A stretch of DNA of 60,799 nt, taken from Bacillota bacterium (lineage in GTDB: Bacteria > Bacillota > Clostridia > Clostridiales > Clostridiaceae). The notes below the pieces were generated by a model that worked only from the letters and a program-made list of their open reading frames with translations, made no database searches and was not told where the DNA came from. The stretch lies in assembly GCA_030706015.1 (NCBI GenBank), contig JAUZPI010000019.1:1-60799 (forward strand). Reading direction: 5' to 3'. This document shows, in pieces, positions 34,740-43,062 of the stretch; the first letter of the stretch is position 1, and every line of letters begins with the position of its first letter. Both the position numbers and the translations under genes were made by a program.

Positions 34740-35324
34740 CTATTGTACTGATGTTGTAGCAACAGTATTTTGAACTGTAGCAAGCTTATTATTAAGCACT
34801 GTATTTTGCTGTGTTAACTGAGCAATGTTACTCTGCAGCTGTGAATTTTGAGTTTGTAATTGAGTAACCTGTAGAGATAAAGCATTTTGAGTTGCAGCTT
34901 TCTTTTCATCATCTGTTTTAATGTCAAATACCTTAGATTCTACAGTATCATTAATAAGTTGCTGTAAATCTGCTGTTACAGGTATATTAAGCTGTTTTAA
35001 TGTAGTAACAATAGTATCTATAGCAGCCTGTTTCCTCTGGTCAGCAGGTAATTGACTAGAGATATATAATTGTTGAGCCTTTTTAACTCCAATCTCTGCC
35101 CATTTCTCAATAAGTTCAATTACATTTATTCCTGGAGTACTTGGAGTAATCTCCTTAACAACCTGTACGCCTGTTTTAAGTTCCTCAAGGCCTTTTTCTA
35201 TCCTGTCCAATACATTAGATATATTTATACCTCTCTTTTTTAGAGATGGAAATATAAAGCCTATAGCGCCGCCTGCTCCTACTACAACTCCTGATATTGC
35301 TAATAATGTAGTTATATTATCCAT
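34740..35324 (-). CDS. LLH-family phage holin with long coiled-coil tail
   Basis: 194 aa. The N-terminal hydrophobic helix (about 5-26) is followed by an amphipathic region with VIELIEKWAEIGVKKAQQLY and then RKQAAIDTIVTTLKQLNIPVT...LINDTVES, the pattern of the LL-H-type holin family. The last 60 residues (QTQNSQLQSNIAQLTQQNTVL) are a Gln/Asn-rich coiled coil that most family members lack. Sits right after the endolysin gene, as holins do. Confidence 0.78.
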   Translation of the reverse strand: MDNITTLLAISGVVVGAGGAIGFIFPSLKKRGINISNVLDRIEKGLEELKTGVQVVKEITPSTPGINVIELIEKWAEIGVKKAQQLYISSQLPADQRKQAAIDTIVTTLKQLNIPVTADLQQLINDTVESKVFDIKTDDEKKAATQNALSLQVTQLQTQNSQLQSNIAQLTQQNTVLNNKLATVQNTVATTSVQ

Positions 35325-35362
35325 TTTACATTCCTCCTATAAATTTAATAAGGACTATATTT

Positions 35363-36268
35363 CTATAGCCCTAATAATGCCTTCCATGTATTTTGGCCAA
35401 TAACTCCATCTGGAGTCAACCCATGCGCCTTTTGAAAGTTTATAACTGCAGTTCTTGTGATTGGTCCAAAGTCTCCATCTGCTGTTATTCCTAATCTTTC
35501 CTGAACCCACTTAGTTATATTCCCCTTAGTACCCTGCTTTAGCAAAGGGCAAGCCGCTAGAGTTTTAGGTCCTGGTATTCCATCTGCAACTAAATTTCCA
35601 AGCGCTTGGCGATTTATTTCTGCCTGTAGAGTGCCAACTAAAGAATTAACGGTTGCAGATTGTGCCATTGGAGCAACTGCTACTGATACAGATTGTCCAT
35701 TAATAGTCTTCTGAATATCATTTAAAAGCATGTCCCACGACTTACCATACTCCCCAAGGTAAGCAATAGGATCTTCGTGGTCGGTCTCATGGAAAGTTTC
35801 GCTTACCCAGTAATGGCTACGTATATCCTGCGTACTCCATCCGTATCTTTTACACATATCTGCCGCAAGCTGCACTGTGTTTTCATAAACCTTATTGAAC
35901 TTGTCCGTATCGTGTCCATAGGGCATGCACATTTCAATACTCAAATACCTATGGTTTGCAGTAGGTCCAGCATGCCAGGCAACTTCATTTTCAGGTATAG
36001 TTTCTATATCAGTGTTCCAGTCTACAAAATAGTGGGCACTGGCTGCCACATATACTCTATTGAAGTAATCCCTGTTGTTTTGGGCAGTAGCTCCCTCGTT
36101 ATCAGTATCGTGAATAACAAGTCCAATTGGGTTTAATGCCTGGTGACTTCTGTTGTTATTTATGTACTGCTGCTGAACCACTGCTGCTTGTACATTTGCG
36201 GGCATTAAAAAAGCAGTACCACCTAGTACTGCTGCTAACATTAAAGGTATTATTTTTTTGTTTAACAT
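35363..36268 (-). CDS. Phage endolysin: N-acetylmuramoyl-L-alanine amidase with PG-binding domain and signal peptide
   Basis: 301 aa. Amidase_2 domain (about 40-185) with probable zinc ligands H53 (VIHDT), H152 (RSHYW) and D166 (HEDP); PG_binding_1 at about 245-301 (QERLGITADGDFGPITRTAV). It cleaves the amide bond between MurNAc and L-alanine. A signal peptide is obvious: MLNKKIIPLM, hydrophobic core, cut after NVQA (residue 28). Endolysins usually lack one and leave through the holin; secretory endolysins are known in some Gram-positive phages. Either export by Sec with holin-triggered activation, or domestication as a cell-wall enzyme, is possible. Confidence 0.92.
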   Translation of the reverse strand: MLNKKIIPLMLAAVLGGTAFLMPANVQAAVVQQQYINNNRSHQALNPIGLVIHDTDNEGATAQNNRDYFNRVYVAASAHYFVDWNTDIETIPENEVAWHAGPTANHRYLSIEMCMPYGHDTDKFNKVYENTVQLAADMCKRYGWSTQDIRSHYWVSETFHETDHEDPIAYLGEYGKSWDMLLNDIQKTINGQSVSVAVAPMAQSATVNSLVGTLQAEINRQALGNLVADGIPGPKTLAACPLLKQGTKGNITKWVQERLGITADGDFGPITRTAVINFQKAHGLTPDGVIGQNTWKALLGL

Positions 36269-36282
36269 TTTACCATCTCCAT

Positions 36283-36600
36283 TTATTTTATTTTAAAAAT
36301 AAACCCCAACATGACTCCAACAATACCAGAGCATATTGAGGTTATAATCGCAATTTTAACTTTTGAATAATCTTCTCCCGGCTTTTCTTCTATTTTTTCG
36401 AGCTTGCTGTTTATATCCTTTATGCTATTCTTAATTTCATTTAGGATTACAAATATCATCTTTATCTGCTCTCCACCACTTGCTGAGAACTTTTCTACTT
36501 CTCCCAGTCTTTCATATATATCTTTAACATCATCCTTAAGTCTAGAAAGATCCTCTTTCAAATTGCTTACCTGTATGCAATCCTTACAGTTTTCTCCCAT
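36283..36600 (-). CDS. XhlA-like phage membrane protein (hemolysin/holin accessory)
   Basis: 105 aa. An N-terminal coiled coil (EDLSRLKDDVKDIYERLGEVEKFSASGGEQIK, long amphipathic helix) ends in one transmembrane helix (about 82-102). This fits the XhlA/hemolysin family that aids holin-endolysin lysis. Directly upstream of the endolysin gene. A CKDC pair at residues 5-8 is unusual. Confidence 0.72.
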   Translation of the reverse strand: MGENCKDCIQVSNLKEDLSRLKDDVKDIYERLGEVEKFSASGGEQIKMIFVILNEIKNSIKDINSKLEKIEEKPGEDYSKVKIAIITSICSGIVGVMLGFIFKIK

Positions 36601-36613
36601 GATACACCTCCCA

Positions 36614-36970
36614 TTAAGTATTGAAAAATTCTTTTATTTCTTCTGCATTGGCATAAATACCTTCCAATAAGTCACTATGCCTTAAAATTATCTCTGCCAT
36701 TACCTCTACACTCACTTTGATAGCACTCTTATGCATTCCATTATTAGCTGCATATTCTTTAATAGGTTCTAAGCCCTCCAGAATAGCATATCCATGTGAA
36801 TCTATTCTTTGAATTTTGCTAAAATCAAAGAGCACATTAAAACTCTTTTTTAAAAGCTTAACGTGCTCTTTGATTTCCTTATAAAGTTGAACAAGTTGTT
36901 CTGATGATATCTTTCCTGAAAATATAATTACTATAAGTGTTTTATCCTCACTAACTACTATCCTGTACAA
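36614..36970 (-). CDS. STAS-like (SpoIIAA-type) protein in the lysis region
   Basis: 118 aa of alpha/beta pattern: IVIIFSGKISSEQLVQLYKEI, then NVLFDFSKIQRIDSHGYAILEG with the Asp-Ser pair at the phosphorylation-loop position of STAS domains, then IKVSVEVMAEII. It resembles SpoIIAA/SEC14-like single-domain STAS proteins. TTG 36970 is the likely start (GGGGGTG 7 nt upstream). It lies between the tail fibre and lysis genes, where no structural role is expected. Could influence host sigma-factor regulation; inference. Confidence 0.6.
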   Translation of the reverse strand: MYRIVVSEDKTLIVIIFSGKISSEQLVQLYKEIKEHVKLLKKSFNVLFDFSKIQRIDSHGYAILEGLEPIKEYAANNGMHKSAIKVSVEVMAEIILRHSDLLEGIYANAEEIKEFFNT

Positions 36971-36997
36971 TATCCTTCACCCCCTCCAACAGAAAAG

Positions 36998-39900
36998 CTA
37001 GTTGGACATATCCACTAGCTTCAATCTATTTGTTTCATATCCTTTTTGTTTTGCAATTATTTCATAGCCAAATTCAATGTCATTATCCCCTCTTACTATA
37101 AAGTAGTTTGGAAACATTTCATTAGTTTGAACCCATACACAACCCTTTCCGTATGCCCATGTTTTAACCTCATATGGTACGTTAGTGTTTATCGTTTGTA
37201 GGAATATAGGATCTAAATTAATAACACACAAGCCGTTTACAAGTTTTGCTCTTCCTATGTCTCCAAAAAGAGAATCTGCAGTTTCATAAGCACTTAATGC
37301 CCTATACCCGTAATCCTGAGTTTTTACTAATCTATTCTTACTACCATGGCTATAAAAATCACCACAATGTAATGTACCATATCCACCTTTAGTTCCATTT
37401 CCAACACTTAGACCATCACCAGACTGATAACATACCCAAATATTAGTTCCTTGTGATGGATTTAATTCATTACCTCCTTGAAAGTGTATTCCGTTTATAA
37501 TTCCTTCAGCAGCCATACTGAAGTTATTCTGAACATTAAATACACCACCTACAGTAACAACACAAGCACTGTCCTTACTGGGGAAATAGATATCAATTGC
37601 TGTATTTCTATACCCATCTCCACTATCTATTCTATTAACCTGGATACTTGTAGAACTTGTATACATTTCAACCCCTCTATGGTCAAAAGTACTTCCAATA
37701 ATACTTCTAAATCCTCCAGCTAGGAAACCAGTATATCTAGGATCGTATAACTCCATCCCTGTGTCATGAATTTTTAGTGCCTGAGAGTTATTGTAATAGG
37801 TAGTTAATGCACCACCATCAACTACTGTTTTGGACGTACCAACATTACTAGTAATTGTAGTACCATCAATACTACCCCCAGTAACATGCAATCCAGCAGG
37901 ATCTATTTGTACCTTTGCACTATTTAACTGGTTAAAAGCAAATAAAAAGTCACTTGAGCTTTGCCTTAAAGTACTGCCAAAACTCGAAGAAGTAACATTT
38001 GCTTGATTATTAAGTACTTCAAAATAATCTAGTTCATAATAGCAATTTGCTGCACTTGAATTTTTGGTGCCAGTAACAACAATTTTTATAACGTGGCTTC
38101 CATATGTTAGGTTATTTACTGAAAACATCTTTCTCCTAAATGTAGGCGAACTAGCATAACCGTCAAAAGTTCCTTGCGACACCCCATCAAGAAACACTTG
38201 AGACATGCCCATATTAACTGAACCACAATCATAAATATTACACCCCGTGCCTACAAAAGTGTACTGTATATAAGCATTTGGCACATTACAATAAACTCCT
38301 CTACCACTATAAGCACCACTTATTGTTTCGCTATACCAATTACTGCTAACATAATAGGTTATGCCAGCATCACTGTTTTTTACACTATAGCTTGTACTGC
38401 TTTGACTTACAATGCTTTGAGATACTGTACTTACTATTGCGTCTGGAAGCAATTTCTGCTCTGCTGTACTAACCCTAGTGGTTAAACTGCTAATAGAAGT
38501 ATTTACAGAAGATATTTGACCATTTGTGTAACTATTCGCTGTACTAATAGCATTTGATTGTGCGCTTGATATACTTGCGTCTACATCTTCCGGAGCAGGT
38601 GTCCAGTCAGTTGATTTAGAACCAACTTCTAACTTTATTGAATGCATTGATATGTTACACCCACTTGAGTTTCCATAAAATGAAAAATTATTATTTCCAG
38701 TGTATGTGAAAGTGTAGCTGTATTGGACATAAGAAGATGTAACATTTATAGTCGCTCTTCCACCTTCCCAACCATAGTACAATGAACCAGTACCTTTCGC
38801 TTTAAGTGAAATAGTGTATTGTTGACCAATAACCATAGCCACAGTGGTATTACCGTAAGAATACCAGTATCCGCCATTTACAGCAGTTATATTAACACAA
38901 TAGCCAGTTGGAGAAGCTGAATCAGTAATTGTACTCCAACCACTACCATTTGTGTACCAATAACTTGTTAAACCACCAGCAAAACAACTATTTTTAATTA
39001 AATTCCTTCCACCAATCTGAATAGAATTTATGCTATTATCAATATCAGTTTGAGTAACCTTTGTAGTGATTTGTCCTTGCAGTACATTTATTGAACTTTC
39101 AGCAGTAGACATCCTGGTAGTCAGTGCCGTTACATTGGTATTTGTTGTATTGAAATTATTTGTTACAGTAGTTTGATAACTAGTAAAATCACTAGTATTC
39201 ACTTTTAGAGTAATGCTATTGGAAAGTGTTGTTATACTACTTTCAGCACTAGTCATTCTACTACTTAAGCTAGTTATATTGGAGTTCGCAGTATTCAAAT
39301 TAGTATTTGTAGTGTCAATTTGACTTTGCACATCTTCCGGAGCAGGTGACCAGTCGGTTGTTTTGTTGCCTAACTCAAGTTTTACATTACCAAAATAAGT
39401 TAAAAAACCATTTGCATAATTTACAGCAGTTGCGCCATGTGCAAAAATACAATGGTCAAAAGTAGAAGGTGTAGTAAAAGTAAAACTTTGTTTTCCTGAT
39501 TTAGAAAAATCATAGCTAAATACAATGGTAGCTAATACATTATTAGAACTATCATAATAACTAATATTTGTATAAACATTGCTTACATTTTCTTTAGCTA
39601 GAGTAAAACTCATTGTGTATTGGGTACTCTTAGAAAGATTTAAATTTTGCTTAATACCCGAATCTACAGTATCGTGTCCTATATACAATGTCCTTGGAGA
39701 ATTGTATCCAGTGTTTCCTTGACCACTGAATACAACAGTTCTAGCACCAAAGAAGTTCCAATTTGTAGGAGCAGTACCACTGCCTCTAATAACACCTTGG
39801 CTGAAATCACCATTTAATATTAGATTCCTACCACCAACTTGAATAGAATTTATGCTATTATCAATATCAGTTTGAGAAACTTTTAGGATTATTTGATTCT

Positions 39901-41971
39901 GAAGCACACTTATACTGCTTTCGGCTGTGCTCATTCTAGTAGTTAAGGCCGTTACATTACTATTAGTAGTGTCTAATGAACTTTGATTAGCCTTACTATT
40001 TAAACTACTACTTACGGTTGTTTGATAGCTTGTAAAATCACTAGTATTTACCTTCAAAGTTATTGAATTGCTTAAACTTGTTATTTGGCTGCCTTGGCTA
40101 CTAATGGTATTCCCTTGGCTTGTTACTGTATTGCTTAAACTAGTAAACTGAACATCTAATGTGCTATTATTTACAAATATTTTAGAACTTAAGATAGTTG
40201 TAGTGGCCGTATTATTTATTGTAGCCACTACACTATTAATATCTAACTTAGTTCCTGAAATATTAGCGTCAGCGCCTATTTTAGCATTATTTATACTTCC
40301 ATCCGTGACCCCTTCTCTTTTTACTCCAGTTTCATCATATAGAATAGTTGTTCCATCTGCACCACGAACTCTAAATCCGAAAACAGAACCATCACCATTT
40401 ACATCACCCAACGAAACCCTTTCATATAAACTATTATCAGCCTTTGCCGCAAATACCTGCAATCTATTACCACTTATCTTAAGTCTGTTGTTTGCTCCAG
40501 CTATAGTAATTCCCTTGCTTAAATCTAAGATGCCTCCTGTTAGCTTGTCTACTACTAGATTACTTATCTGAGCCGAACCTATAGCACCAATAGCTATAAC
40601 AGCACTTCCAGCCTGTATTGCACCCGCGGCAAGATTATTGGCACCCACATTTCCAGCTAATACATTTTGAATACTTGCAGTTGTACTTTCAAGTGTTGTT
40701 ATTCTCCCGGTTGCTGCCGTCAGATCAGTTACATTTGCCTTAGCTGATGTTAAACTATTTATATTTGCATTTACTGCATTCAACTGAGTTATTGTCGCAT
40801 ATGTTGAAGATAAATTATCAATCCTTACATTTGTAGCAGTTAAGTTTACTATAGTGGCATAAGCTGAAGAAAGATTATCAATTCTTCCGTTTGTAGCCGT
40901 CAAATCTTCAATGGTGGCTTTATCGGCAAGAAGTACCTTAATATTAGCCTGTTCAGTAACTAACCTATCTACACTGTTAGATAGAGTACCCGAACTGCTA
41001 AAATTTTGCCCTGTTTCTGTTTTTCCTACAGCTGAAGCACTTCCTGATAGTCCACCACTATAAGTTATTTTATTATCCATCAAGAGCGTATTGTATGTGT
41101 TGCCTTTTAAGTCGGTTATATTAATTTTATCTCCTGCTTGTAAAGCCATATTTCCTTGCCAATCCATACTATAAGGCATATAAGATAGATTCTTAAGTAT
41201 ATTGTATATACTGTCAAGCTGAGCTTGTGTCATAATAGGATTTTCAAACTGCACTTCATTACCGTTGGATCCGGAAGAGATTATTTTATCTCCTACTTTA
41301 CAAGTAAGTTTACCAATAGAATATAATTTATCATTTGTTTTCAAGCTAAAATAATTATCAGCAGTGATAGAAAAACCACTATCGGCATAAGATAGTATTT
41401 CAAGTTTCCCTGTTCTGTTAAACCGAGCAAAACCACCTAAAAAAGAAGCAATAAAACTTACTGCTTCTCTATAGGTATATCCATCTATTTCATTTATTTG
41501 TACATGTGGAAGAGCACTTGCGAGCTGAACACCAGCTTTAGTACATATTTCATTAGCAACATTATTTATATCAGTTGGATAAGTTAAATCAGAGAAATAA
41601 GCCTGCTCTAACAAAATCATATTGTCATAGTTGGTAAGTTTTACTGTGTTTTTATCCTTGTCCACTTCGTCAACTGTAAACACTCCTAAAGGAACATCCT
41701 CGAAACTGCTACCCGTATTTAAGCTTATTGTTGCAGTTACACTTGCATTGCTTAGTATTAAATTATCTGGAACGTTTATAAGTGTTACTTCTAACTTACT
41801 ACTGCCAACCCCTCCAAGCATAAAGCTGTCAGTTGGATTTACATTTTCCTCTAAATCTAAGTCAATAATATTGTTATCGTCAAATACGGTACCTCTAACT
41901 GTAACACTGCTTTTAAATGTTCTACCATTCTGTTTTATTGCATTTAAAAAATTTTGTGTAACATTGTACAT
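36998..41971 (-). CDS. Tail spike/fibre protein, large, with two carbohydrate-binding-like modules
   Basis: 1657 aa, the largest gene of the window. Residues 1-330 resemble the tail-associated (gp18/Dit-Tal-adjacent) protein of Firmicutes siphophages (NVTQNFLNAIKQNG start, then beta-rich domain, GYTYREAVSF). A coiled-coil segment at about 335-435 has repeats of the type ATIVNLTATNVRIDNL. Two modules with GGRNL...KLE.G.K.TDW.PAPEDV (about 713-881 and 987-1130) look like jelly-roll carbohydrate-binding domains. The C-terminal 300 residues resemble fibre-tip sequences. AGGGAGGT precedes the ATG. Probably binds the host surface polymer. Confidence 0.85.
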   Translation of the reverse strand: MYNVTQNFLNAIKQNGRTFKSSVTVRGTVFDDNNIIDLDLEENVNPTDSFMLGGVGSSKLEVTLINVPDNLILSNASVTATISLNTGSSFEDVPLGVFTVDEVDKDKNTVKLTNYDNMILLEQAYFSDLTYPTDINNVANEICTKAGVQLASALPHVQINEIDGYTYREAVSFIASFLGGFARFNRTGKLEILSYADSGFSITADNYFSLKTNDKLYSIGKLTCKVGDKIISSGSNGNEVQFENPIMTQAQLDSIYNILKNLSYMPYSMDWQGNMALQAGDKINITDLKGNTYNTLLMDNKITYSGGLSGSASAVGKTETGQNFSSSGTLSNSVDRLVTEQANIKVLLADKATIEDLTATNGRIDNLSSAYATIVNLTATNVRIDNLSSTYATITQLNAVNANINSLTSAKANVTDLTAATGRITTLESTTASIQNVLAGNVGANNLAAGAIQAGSAVIAIGAIGSAQISNLVVDKLTGGILDLSKGITIAGANNRLKISGNRLQVFAAKADNSLYERVSLGDVNGDGSVFGFRVRGADGTTILYDETGVKREGVTDGSINNAKIGADANISGTKLDINSVVATINNTATTTILSSKIFVNNSTLDVQFTSLSNTVTSQGNTISSQGSQITSLSNSITLKVNTSDFTSYQTTVSSSLNSKANQSSLDTTNSNVTALTTRMSTAESSISVLQNQIILKVSQTDIDNSINSIQVGGRNLILNGDFSQGVIRGSGTAPTNWNFFGARTVVFSGQGNTGYNSPRTLYIGHDTVDSGIKQNLNLSKSTQYTMSFTLAKENVSNVYTNISYYDSSNNVLATIVFSYDFSKSGKQSFTFTTPSTFDHCIFAHGATAVNYANGFLTYFGNVKLELGNKTTDWSPAPEDVQSQIDTTNTNLNTANSNITSLSSRMTSAESSITTLSNSITLKVNTSDFTSYQTTVTNNFNTTNTNVTALTTRMSTAESSINVLQGQITTKVTQTDIDNSINSIQIGGRNLIKNSCFAGGLTSYWYTNGSGWSTITDSASPTGYCVNITAVNGGYWYSYGNTTVAMVIGQQYTISLKAKGTGSLYYGWEGGRATINVTSSYVQYSYTFTYTGNNNFSFYGNSSGCNISMHSIKLEVGSKSTDWTPAPEDVDASISSAQSNAISTANSYTNGQISSVNTSISSLTTRVSTAEQKLLPDAIVSTVSQSIVSQSSTSYSVKNSDAGITYYVSSNWYSETISGAYSGRGVYCNVPNAYIQYTFVGTGCNIYDCGSVNMGMSQVFLDGVSQGTFDGYASSPTFRRKMFSVNNLTYGSHVIKIVVTGTKNSSAANCYYELDYFEVLNNQANVTSSSFGSTLRQSSSDFLFAFNQLNSAKVQIDPAGLHVTGGSIDGTTITSNVGTSKTVVDGGALTTYYNNSQALKIHDTGMELYDPRYTGFLAGGFRSIIGSTFDHRGVEMYTSSTSIQVNRIDSGDGYRNTAIDIYFPSKDSACVVTVGGVFNVQNNFSMAAEGIINGIHFQGGNELNPSQGTNIWVCYQSGDGLSVGNGTKGGYGTLHCGDFYSHGSKNRLVKTQDYGYRALSAYETADSLFGDIGRAKLVNGLCVINLDPIFLQTINTNVPYEVKTWAYGKGCVWVQTNEMFPNYFIVRGDNDIEFGYEIIAKQKGYETNRLKLVDMSN

Positions 41972-41994
41972 TTACTTACCTCCCTTATAGAAGG

Positions 41995-42375
41995 TTATTC
42001 CTCTATCATATATTCAATAGTCTTAATCTCTGCTGGAGATATATTAATACCATTTAGCTCATCTATTCTAAACTTATGGATATCTATTTCATTCTCAATA
42101 GTAAGTAAATCACTTATATCATTATGCCAGGCCTTAAGACAGCCCTTTTTAAACTTAACCTGTCCATTTTCATACGCGATAACTTCTCCGTGTTCATCTT
42201 TTTCCGCATATTTATCGATAAGTTTTTCTCTTTCATTATTATAGATCTTTAACTCTGCTTCAATTTTAGAGATATTCTTCGCTATAGCATAGCTGACCTT
42301 TACAGGTAATTGCTTTTGAGCTATTTCGCCTAGCTTTTGTATATCTTCTAATATTCTTTGATTGCTTAATTTCAT
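41995..42375 (-). CDS. Phage protein, DUF1617-like, small helical tail protein
   Basis: 126 aa, with a helical KISKIEAELKIYNNEREKLIDKYAEKD core and a weaker C-terminal helix (IDIHKFRIDEL). The pattern LPVKVSYAIAKNISKIEAELK is that of the DUF1617 family found beside tail genes of Firmicutes phages. ATG 42375 is favoured over 42384 because AAGGA lies 9 nt upstream of it. Function unknown. Confidence 0.7.
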   Translation of the reverse strand: MKLSNQRILEDIQKLGEIAQKQLPVKVSYAIAKNISKIEAELKIYNNEREKLIDKYAEKDEHGEVIAYENGQVKFKKGCLKAWHNDISDLLTIENEIDIHKFRIDELNGINISPAEIKTIEYMIEE

Positions 42376-42390
42376 TATCTTCATTCCTTC

Positions 42391-42654
42391 CTATGCAAAT
42401 ATAACATAACCTGATTCTTTTGCTCTATTTTTTACAGCTGATTCAAATTGACTGTATTGCACCTGAGCTGTTTCTCCTGCCGTATTTGTAGCAGTTACTG
42501 TCATTAAGCTCTTATTAGTTACATTAACATATATATTTAAATTAGCTGTTCCTGCGTCTAAATTTGCGTTTAGAGTTGCTACTACGGTATCACTTCCATT
42601 GTTATCCTTTAGAGTTATGCTTGCGTTCATGCTTGTTGTTTCATTAATATTCAT
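42391..42654 (-). CDS. Small beta-rich phage protein
   Basis: 87 aa, Thr/Asn/Ser-rich, alternating beta-strand pattern (SMNASITLKDN; TANLNIYVNVTN; LMTVTATNTAGETAQVQY). It lies in the distal-tail gene cluster. Possibly a tail decoration or minor structural protein; no family identified. Confidence 0.65.
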   Translation of the reverse strand: MNINETTSMNASITLKDNNGSDTVVATLNANLDAGTANLNIYVNVTNKSLMTVTATNTAGETAQVQYSQFESAVKNRAKESGYVIFA

Positions 42655-42680
42655 TGTTAATCACCTTTCCTTTTAAAATA

Positions 42681-42701
42681 AAAAAGAGCCTATATGCTCT
42701 T
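42681..42701 (-). terminator. Terminator-like hairpin inside the tail operon
   Basis: 6-bp stem AAGAGC/GCTCTT (42684-42689 with 42696-42701) and TTTTATTTT on the minus strand. The stem overlaps the stop codon of the gene at 42700. Probably tunes the level of the downstream late genes or is passed by antitermination. Confidence 0.55.
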
Positions 42702-43047
42702 ACACTTCTATTAAATCCATTTTTAACCCTTGCCATATTTCATTGTCAAAATTATAAGCAGGTGCTGACCTATCTCCTGCATAAAAAGTTCTAGTTTGAT
42801 CGTTGCCACTGTAGGGATCCGGGTAAGTAACATTTACACCAGTAGGATTAACTGCCTGTAATATTACACTTATTTCACTAGTTGTAAGTGGTCCCCACTC
42901 ACACTCTAGCTTTCGCATTTGTCTAATTCTATCCCTCATTAGAACACCCTTAGCATTTCTTGTTGTATTGTCAGCATCCAAATCAACTAAATTCACCTGA
43001 AATGACTTAGGAGCAGCTACAGCTACTCCATTGATTATTAAAGCCAT
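42700..43047 (-). CDS. Phage tail protein, DUF6711-like
   Basis: 115 aa beginning MALIINGVAVAAPKSFQVNLVDLD, a head typical of small tail proteins just after the tape measure. Residues RNAKGVLMRDRIRQMRKLECEWGPL match the DUF6711 pattern. Probably part of the distal tail. Its stop codon is the first half of a terminator stem. Confidence 0.75.
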   Translation of the reverse strand: MALIINGVAVAAPKSFQVNLVDLDADNTTRNAKGVLMRDRIRQMRKLECEWGPLTTSEISVILQAVNPTGVNVTYPDPYSGNDQTRTFYAGDRSAPAYNFDNEIWQGLKMDLIEV

Positions 43048-43062
43048 GCCACCCTTCTCCTC

